Shown in pieces: positions 58,079 through 64,000 of a stretch of DNA of 64,000 nucleotides. A model generated the notes under the pieces. The model was not told the origin of the DNA. It saw only the letters and a program-made list of their open reading frames with translations, and ran no database searches. The translations under genes were made by a program, and so were the position numbers. Numbering within the stretch: position 1 is the stretch's first letter; every line of letters starts with the position of its first letter. Source of the DNA: Isoetes taiwanensis (lineage: Eukaryota; Streptophyta; Lycopodiopsida; Isoetales; Isoetaceae); the NCBI GenBank assembly GCA_021234155.1, contig JAJEKV010000064.1, positions 2,728,001 through 2,792,000 of the forward strand. The letters run 5' to 3'.

Positions 58079-58388
58079 TAGCTCCCAGAGTAGAGCAGTG
58101 GACTAGGAATGAGCCAATGGAACAGGGATCTGTTATTCCTAAACGCACCTCAAGAAAAGGTTGCCTGTTTATCCGGAACCAGGTAGATGTAACCCTACCA
58201 GCTAATGAGAAGAGATGTATCGGAAACTCTCTCTCTTGCACAAATGGAAGCCAAAGCTCACTTGAATATCCTGACAGCACTCCCCAAAATGTGTAATCTG
58301 CTGAATAAACTACTGCAAAATAGCTAAGAGGTTCTCCCTTTCTCCGACTGCCGCTTGTGGAGTTACTGTCGGTGATGGAACCTGTCAT
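57987..58388 (-). CDS. LINE 5' small ORF, domain repeat 2
   Basis: 133 codons. FAVVYSADYTFWGVLSGYSS, LWLPFVQEREFP, then GSFLVHCSTLGANVQVELFD. It aligns over about 90 residues with the ORF at 58406-58732: a W-G/G-W step, LW, a FP pair 9-12 residues later, and G-[ST]-F-L-V-H near the end. I know of no named family. It lies between a 5' leader and ORF1 and overlaps the ORF1 start. It could be an N-terminal extension of ORF1 separated by a shift. Confidence 0.6.
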   Translation of the reverse strand: MTGSITDSNSTSGSRRKGEPLSYFAVVYSADYTFWGVLSGYSSELWLPFVQEREFPIHLFSLAGRVTSTWFRINRQPFLEVRLGITDPCSIGSFLVHCSTLGANVQVELFDLNGGEFCQNSANGEWECSRRAH

Positions 58389-58405
58389 AGCTCATGGCTT
58401 GATAT

Positions 58406-58732
58406 TCAGCCCGAGTAAACTTTTACCGTGATTTTCCCTTCAGACCACTCAGAGTGCACCAAGAAAGTTCCTGCTGCTGCTAAGTTTGGATTCCCCACGT
58501 ACTCACCCAGCCATTCACTTACTAGAAGATCAGGATAATCTGGGGTAACTCCCGCTTCCCCAACAAAGAACTGGTCTGGGAATACTTGCTCTATCACCAG
58601 CGCTTCCCACAAGTCCTCAAAAGAGGCTTCTAACCAACCACAACTGTAGTGTCCACCCTCGATTAGAATGGTGAAGATCCTGGAGTTCTTAGAACTGGCA
58701 GCCCTTAGTTCAGCCGGAAGAGGGACGCCCAT
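58406..58732 (-). CDS. LINE 5' small ORF, domain repeat 1
   Basis: 108 codons. FTILIEGGHYSCGWLEASFE, LWEALVIEQVFPDQFF, AAGTFLVHSEW, ITVKVYSG. Tandem partner of the ORF at 57987-58388, with 15 nt between them. The natural start may lie upstream, as no leader features are evident in 58733-58885. Confidence 0.55.
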   Translation of the reverse strand: MGVPLPAELRAASSKNSRIFTILIEGGHYSCGWLEASFEDLWEALVIEQVFPDQFFVGEAGVTPDYPDLLVSEWLGEYVGNPNLAAAGTFLVHSEWSEGKITVKVYSG

Positions 58733-58886
58733 GGGCCAGCCTAGTATAGCAGAAACAAGGCAAGCCCTATCAGGCCTGCAGTATCCCCAGTTCCGATTGA
58801 GCGAGTCGCAAGATCAGGAGGCGAGAGGAGGAAACGACGAGTAGTCTCCCATGTTGCCCAAGCCGCTCGCACACTGTCCAAATACA

Positions 58887-61335
58887 TCATTCAACCTGGT
58901 GCAAATGACCTTGCTTATCAGCTATGCTCCAGCTCTCCTTTGGCCCTGCTGTTCCGGACAAAACATCAACCACTTTGAGTAGTCGCTCATAAAATTTTCT
59001 GTCCCCTTTAGTAGGTGTTTCCAGCATTGTTTTAATGGCAGACCAAGACTTCCATTTTTGCAAGTCTTCTGCCCAAATATCTTGAAGGTAGTTGATACCT
59101 TTCTCTCTCCATCGAGCATATAACCTCGGATGTTGGAGGGCTAGAGCTGTGCCTCCACCAGTGCTCATGTGTTTACTCCACCATATTGAGAAGGAGCCCG
59201 CTTCCCAAGGGATGTCCTCAGAGGTAAAGTGGACTGCCACCTTTTTCCAGGCTGATAGCATGTATCTCATTAAGGGGGAAGTTCCTGCACCAATTTTCAG
59301 ATCAAAGTAGGCTGCGTTTGGCATCAACATTGGAGTGGCTGGTTTTCCGGTTGGATGGCATTTCTGCAGGTTATATCTTATGAAGCTCATTGCAGGCGAG
59401 TCTTCTCCCTGGAGAGCTCTCCAAACCTGTTTGGATGCAAGCACCTGTGCTTGAGTTTTAAAGTCTTTTAAACCTAGGCCTCCATCCTCTTTATTTCTGC
59501 ATACTTCTGACCACGCAATCTTGGATGCTCCACCCCATAGGAATCTTCTGATTATTGTCTCCATCTGCTTATAGACGTATTTCGGTCCCACTAAGACTGA
59601 TGAGAGGTAGATATGGGAGGCACCAAGGACTGCGTTGCATACAGCAGACCTCCCTGCTATAGAGAGAGCTTTGAGAGACCATATACATATTTTCTTTTTC
59701 AGCTTGTCTAGTATTGGGTTCCATAGCCCCTTCAATCCAAGATTGGGACTTAGTGGAAGACCAAGGAGTTTGAAGCCCTCTTGCCTAGCTAGGATCTTCA
59801 TATTGAGGACCTGCAAGCTTGGGTCGATGGCCTCATCAAATGGCCATATAATAGAACACTTGTTCTGATTCAGTTCCACCCCTGTGCAACTAGAGAACAG
59901 CTTTAAGCATTCCAGGAATTTTGGGATGCTACCATCGTCATATCTAACAAACATGAACGAATCATCTGCAAATTGCATTAGAGGTACCTGTTTGTTGGTT
60001 GCTTCTGGTAACACCAGCCCATTGACTGCGCCACTTTCCTGCTTCTTGCTGATCATACAGTTCAGTAGATATGCTACTATAAGAAATAGGTAGGGGGCCA
60101 GGGGGCAGCCCTGTCTGACCCCACGCCTGAGAGAGAATAGAGCAGATGGCCTGCCATTAATGAGTATCGAAGCGCTTGCTGATTGCAGAAGCCCTTGGAT
60201 CATTTCGATCGCACTTTGTGCCATTTGCATCTTTTGCAGGATTTTGATCAATGTGTCCCAATTTATAGTGTCAAATGCACGAGAGAAATCAAGTTTGAAG
60301 AGTATGCACTTCTGTTTGCTTTCTTTAGACCAATGCATACCTTCAGCGGCCACTAGGTAGTTATCATGTATACATCTTCGAGCCAAAAATGCTGTTTGCT
60401 CCTTTCCTATGATTCTGTTCAGGGCCATTTTTAATCTGTTTGCCATTAGCTTGGCTACTATCTTGTAGATGGTATTTGTAAGCGCTATTGGTCTCCATTC
60501 GTGAATGTGCTTTGGCCTGTCCACTTTTGGTACAAGTGTAATGAATCCGGTTGCCATTGCTGGATGCATCTTTTTTTGTACCCATATGTCTTTAATCACT
60601 GCCACTAGGTCGTGACCAAGTATGTCCCAAAATTCAGCAAAAAATTCTGGTGGAAGCCCGTCTGGGCCAGGCGATTTTCCATAGCTCATAGACACTAGAG
60701 TTTTGTGAACTTCCTCTGCTGAGATCTCTTGAGAGAGGGCATTGTTTTCATCTTCACTGAAGTTTTGCACTATGGTGTTTAGGCTGTCCATGGTGATCTG
60801 TTGGTGGTTGTCTGGTATCTTTTTCTCAGCAAAGAGATCCTTATATTTCTCCACAAAGTATTTTTCAATTTGCTTTGGGTCTGTGAGTAATGTCCCCTGA
60901 TTATCCCATACCTCGGTTATACCATTGATGGCTAATCTGGAGGTTGCCATCCTAAAGAAGAGTTTGGAGCTCTCTTGATCCACCTCCAAATAATGTTTCG
61001 TTTTGGACCTTACTGCTGCACCTTTTGCCTCGACTTCTTCGATAGCCTTAATTCTGTTCTCAAGTATCTCTTCCTGGGCATGGAGATTCGGGTCTTGAGG
61101 ATTTGCAACTAGCTGCTGCCTTACGAGCTTCATATTTCCATAAAGCTCATCTTTGGATTTTCTGAACTCTTGATTCTTTTTGGATCCCCAGCCTTTGATC
61201 CATCCTTTGATATCTTTGACCTTCTGGCACCACCTGTTCATACTTGGCAGGTTTGGATAGGAGGGAGATTGAGCCATAAATTTTCTAAATTCTGAACAGA
61301 ATTCTCCCTTGTTTAAGTAGCTAGTGTTAAGCCCC
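58887..61335 (-). pseudogene. LINE ORF2 reverse transcriptase part
   Basis: Open for about 815 codons from about 61335 to the TGA at 58887. Catalyses target-primed reverse transcription. In order: LNTSYLNKGEF linker, MSYGKSPGPDGLPPEFFAEF, EWRPIALTNTIYKIVAKLMA, FKLDFSRAFDTINWD (motif A), RRGVRQGCPLAPYLF (motif B), MQFADDSFMF (motif C, F-A-D-D as usual for plant L1), GFKLLGLPLS, RFLWGG. It ends DKQGHLHQVE, just before the zf-RVT domain, which lies on the other strand at 61358. The reading frame is complete, so the LINE is recent relative to the Copia it sits in. Confidence 0.93.
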
Positions 61336-62089
61336 TCTCAAAGCGAGCCAACATTGTTTGATGAATGAAGAACAGTTTCTGCCATGCCTGACCAGCAGCT
61401 GGAATTTATGGACCTCAAAGAAAATACAGTATTTTCTATGGCTCACATGGCAGGAAGGGGTACCGGTTCTTACCAGATTGAAGCAAAGAAAGATAATAGC
61501 AGACACTAGCTGTCCACTTGGTTGCCAAGAGGAGGAGGACCTGCACCATATGTTCTTCTGCCCAGCTATATTGCAATTCTGGCATTGGGCAATGCCCATT
61601 CTTGGTCTATCACCCCAGCAGCTACGATGGCCAGAAATAGCCATGCTACAAATGCCAAAGCTAAAAAGATCACTGATAGCAATTGCTTTATGGGGAGTAT
61701 GGCGGCATAGGTGTGAGGTGGCGAGAGGCAGCAAAGATATTGACATCAGAAGAATTACGGCTAACTTCAACTTTGACATCTCCCTCATGGCAATTGCGCA
61801 CCGCAGGAAATTTGGAGATGCATACGACCCGGATTTTGACACCATCGGGATGATGAAGGGATTCTATGAGCACTTTGTTTGCACATGGGCTGCCCAGGGG
61901 GCTGGTGATGACTAGTCCAGGATAGGCTGAATTCAGATAGGGTCATGGATAATCACTGCTTTTAGGATAGGCGCCCTATTTGTTACAAGGGAGGTCATAC
62001 CCACTCCCTTGGGGCTTCAAGCTAGATCTGTCCATATGGGACATGTAACCCACTCTTTCTTTATATATAATATAAAAATCTTGCAATCA
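61336..62089 (+). pseudogene. LINE ORF2 C-terminal zf-RVT part and 3' end, sense strand
   Basis: Frame 61358-61915 reads WTSKKIQYFLWLTWQE, then a Cys/His cluster (CPLG-C, LHHMFFCPA) of the zf-RVT type that follows RT in plant L1. ORF2 stops at 61913-61915 and about 170 bp of 3' UTR lead to the A-tail. It is the only part of the LINE on the plus strand. Confidence 0.9.
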
Positions 62090-62112
62090 AAAAAAAAAAA
62101 AAAAAAAAAAAA
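62090..62112 (+). other. LINE poly-A tail
   Basis: A-run of about 22 ending at the right target duplication, fixing the sense strand of the 3' end. Confidence 0.93.
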
Positions 62113-62125
62113 TAAGGTCACAGGT
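62112..62125 (+). repeat. LINE target-site duplication, right
   Basis: ATAAGGTCACAGGT, same as 55766-55779. The first A may belong to the poly-A tail. Confidence 0.92.
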
Positions 62126-63206
62126 CAAGAAAATTTGGTTTGCAAATTAAGGAAAGCTCTGTATGATTTAAAACAAGCATCACGTGCTTGGTATAAGAAG
62201 ATGCATGCATTTCTTATTTCCGATGGTTACTTACCCACTCACTGGCGATGCAAATCTTTATTATAAAAAGTTGGTGTTGTCTTCACTTTCATTGCGCTTT
62301 TATGTTGATGATACTATTTTAGTATCGAATGATCTTCCGCTTAATAAGTGCAAGGCCAACCTTGGAGCTGCTTTGATATGGTTGATCTTGGTTCTATCAA
62401 ATCTTGTCTTGGACTTCAAATAGAACGCCAAGAAGGTTGCATAAGATTGAGTCAACCAAAATATATTTCCGAAGTTACTTGATAAATATGATATGACCAA
62501 TGCTAAACCTCTCGTTAACACCATTGGGGCCTAATGTTAAGTTGACTAAGCGGATGTGTCCTCAAATGGAAGTCGAAAGGCCTTGATATGGCTAACTATC
62601 CATACACAAGTCTTGTTGGTGCTCTAATGTACTTAGCACATGCTACGAGACCGGATATAAGTTATGTTGTTAACACATTGGGACAATTTATGTCTAAAAC
62701 TGTGGGGCATCAAGATTGGAATGCAAATTAAACGAAGTTCTTCGCTATCTTAAAGGCACTATAAATTATGCTTTGACATATGCTCGTCAAGATATAGGTT
62801 CCGATGGTTCACAGTTGGTTGGTTATACCGATGCTGATTGGGGAGGTTGTCCTGACACTTTTCGTTCCACAAGTGGTGCATGTTTCTTTATAGATCATTC
62901 TTTGATATCTTGGTACAAGAAGAAACAACATTGTGTTGCAAAGTTGTCTACTACATGAAGCGTAATATGTTGCCTAGTATGGCAAGTAGAGAGTTGGTAT
63001 GGTTACGCCGTCTACTTCAATCTTTTCAGGGGTTTTGATTGCCCAATGTTTTTATATTGTGATAATCAAAGTGCTATTTCGTTGACTAAGGATGAGATTT
63101 TCCATTCAAAATCTAAGCATATTGCGATTCATTATCACTACATTAAATTGAAGTCAAGAAAAGACAATTGTGTTACAAAGATTGTCCCTACGATAATATG
63201 ATAGCA
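62126..63206 (+). mobile_element. Copia, second module, right of LINE (RT and RNase H)
   Basis: Continuation of Copia RT after the LINE: ENLVCKLRKALYDLKQASRAW, YVDDTILVSND, YLKGTINYALTYARQD, GYTDADWGGCPD. It matches 20535-21623 but with CAG/CTG words replaced and at least eight frame breaks, in contrast to the clean copy. It ends at the same MIADI junction with CSLD-linked sequence. Confidence 0.9.
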
Positions 63207-64000
63207 GATATCAAACCATATATAAGTCATGTTCCTTTCCTATTTTGTTTGATGCAAAACCTACGGTTGACACAGGAAAAAAAGTCGATGTTAGCATGTG
63301 ACGTCGTGGTTCCCCTTTCTTGCTCGCAAGCAGCGCCCCCGGTCTATGATTTCTTCCTCTCGCTCTTCCCCTCATGGCTGATCCCGCTCTTATCCAAGCA
63401 CGGGAAGAAGAGCTTCAATCAGCCAATATGTAGCTATGCCAAGGGAAGATGACGATCCCGGGGGGTAAACTCAAAAATCAAATATCTAGTGCAAATGCCC
63501 CGCAATCCCAAAGAAATTACGCAGTTCGACCCACCCTGCACCCGTGATTGAGGAACTCAAAGTGGATGGAAGCACAAATAATACAACCCTCATTTGTTGT
63601 GGATCCCAGATTGCAAAGTAAAGCAGAGCAACAATTTGTGTCCAACACTATATTCATCGGAGGATTCAATGTACCTTTACCCGAGGGCATGTTCTAGATA
63701 AAATGATAGAATCTGGCGGCCCATCCGAAAATGGCTTATGCTAGAGGGAATGCCTCAGGCAATTTATGGATGTGATGGAAAGGCCATGAGGGATGAAAGG
63801 GGCGAGGATGTTCTTCCTTGTGAATGCGCCTTCAAAATCTGGCGGGATTGCTACTTTGATGCCATCAATAATGGGGAAAATGCCCCGGATGCAAGGAAAC
63901 TTTCAAGATTCTTGATCCCGATGGCCCTAATGCCGAAACTCTTCCTTTGCCAATTTGCCTAAGCCGATCGACGATATTGAGTAGAAGGTACTCTGAATTT
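63207..64000 (+). pseudogene. CSLD fragment, second module (runs off window)
   Basis: Same Copia junction as at 21623, then CSLD exon 1 in broken frames: a piece near 63770 with [20 protein letters not shown] and [11 protein letters not shown] (the C of KICRDC is W here). It matches 21624-22405 and stops at RRYSEF at the window edge. Frames are broken mainly at CAG/CTG/CCG words, so true integrity is uncertain. Confidence 0.85.

Larger units (their letters stand above)
55780..62112. mobile_element. L1-type LINE inserted in Copia, rearranged
   Basis: A LINE flanked by a 14-bp target duplication and ending in poly-A. On the plus strand the order is: reverse complement of the 5' part (ORFs to endonuclease, 55780 to about 58885), reverse complement of the RT part (about 58886-61335), then the 3' part in sense (about 61336-62089) and the A-tail. 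The normal order is 5' part, RT part, 3' part. Endonuclease ends KKIP at 55780 and the RT part resumes GLNTSYLNKGEF at 61333, so the two once adjoined. Confidence 0.9.

Noticed and set aside
61327-61845. 172-codon minus-strand frame over the LINE 3' part
   Set aside because: Shadow of the zf-RVT frame on the plus strand, which has the Cys/His cluster and leads to the poly-A tail.

Overview
The window looks like nuclear DNA from a land plant with a large, repeat-rich genome. Broken plant genes (nepenthesin-type aspartic protease, SBP-box/SPL factor, RBR ubiquitin ligase, cellulose synthase-like D) lie among Ty1/Copia, Ty3/Gypsy and LINE retroelements and non-autonomous TIR elements. A fern or gymnosperm is plausible, but nothing in the sequence fixes the lineage. 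I see no intact, clearly functional host gene; the best preserved is the aspartic protease at 33349-34677.

Layout. A block of about 9.5 kb is present at 1-9880 (copy A) and 29196-38720 (copy B), and in part at 47897-50945 (copy C). It carries an aspartic protease on the minus strand and an SPL/SBP-box fragment on the plus strand. A and C run on into a second module: RBR fragment (minus), a short-repeat segment, another SPL fragment, an unidentified exon-like piece, a truncated Copia and a CSLD fragment (plus). This module lies at about 13.6-22.8 kb and 50.95-64.0 kb, and the second is cut by the window end. Further Copia material is nested in the first, including an inverted fragment at 10320-12685.

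Between the duplications, 23.8-24.0 kb holds an LTR scrap and an RBR scrap, and 24.0-27.96 kb a decayed minus-strand LINE with a 315-bp MITE inside. 28.2-29.3 kb holds an inverted homologue of the protease 3' flank and a Gypsy retropepsin remnant. 38.7-40.45 kb is a direct repeat with a foldback, 41655-45778 a 4.1-kb TIR element, and 46744-47897 a 1.15-kb TIR element whose outer end is exactly where copy C starts. A 6.3-kb L1-like LINE (55780-62112) sits in the second Copia, flanked by a 14-bp target-site duplication, with its segments inverted and reordered.

Four points stand out. (1) Differences between duplicate copies fall mostly at CAG/CTG trinucleotides; in whole blocks these are replaced by length-changing substitutions that break frames. 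This looks like a base-calling footprint of CHG methylation, or else an unusual mutational process, so many frameshifts below may not be real. (2) The Copia has what looks like a spliceosomal intron of about 264 bp splitting the glycine codon of its protease DSG active site, which could separate Gag from Gag-Pol expression. (3) The LINE is arranged as inverted first part, inverted middle part and sense 3' part, with breakpoints that complement one another. (4) Copia RNase H runs in one open frame into the CSLD RING region.
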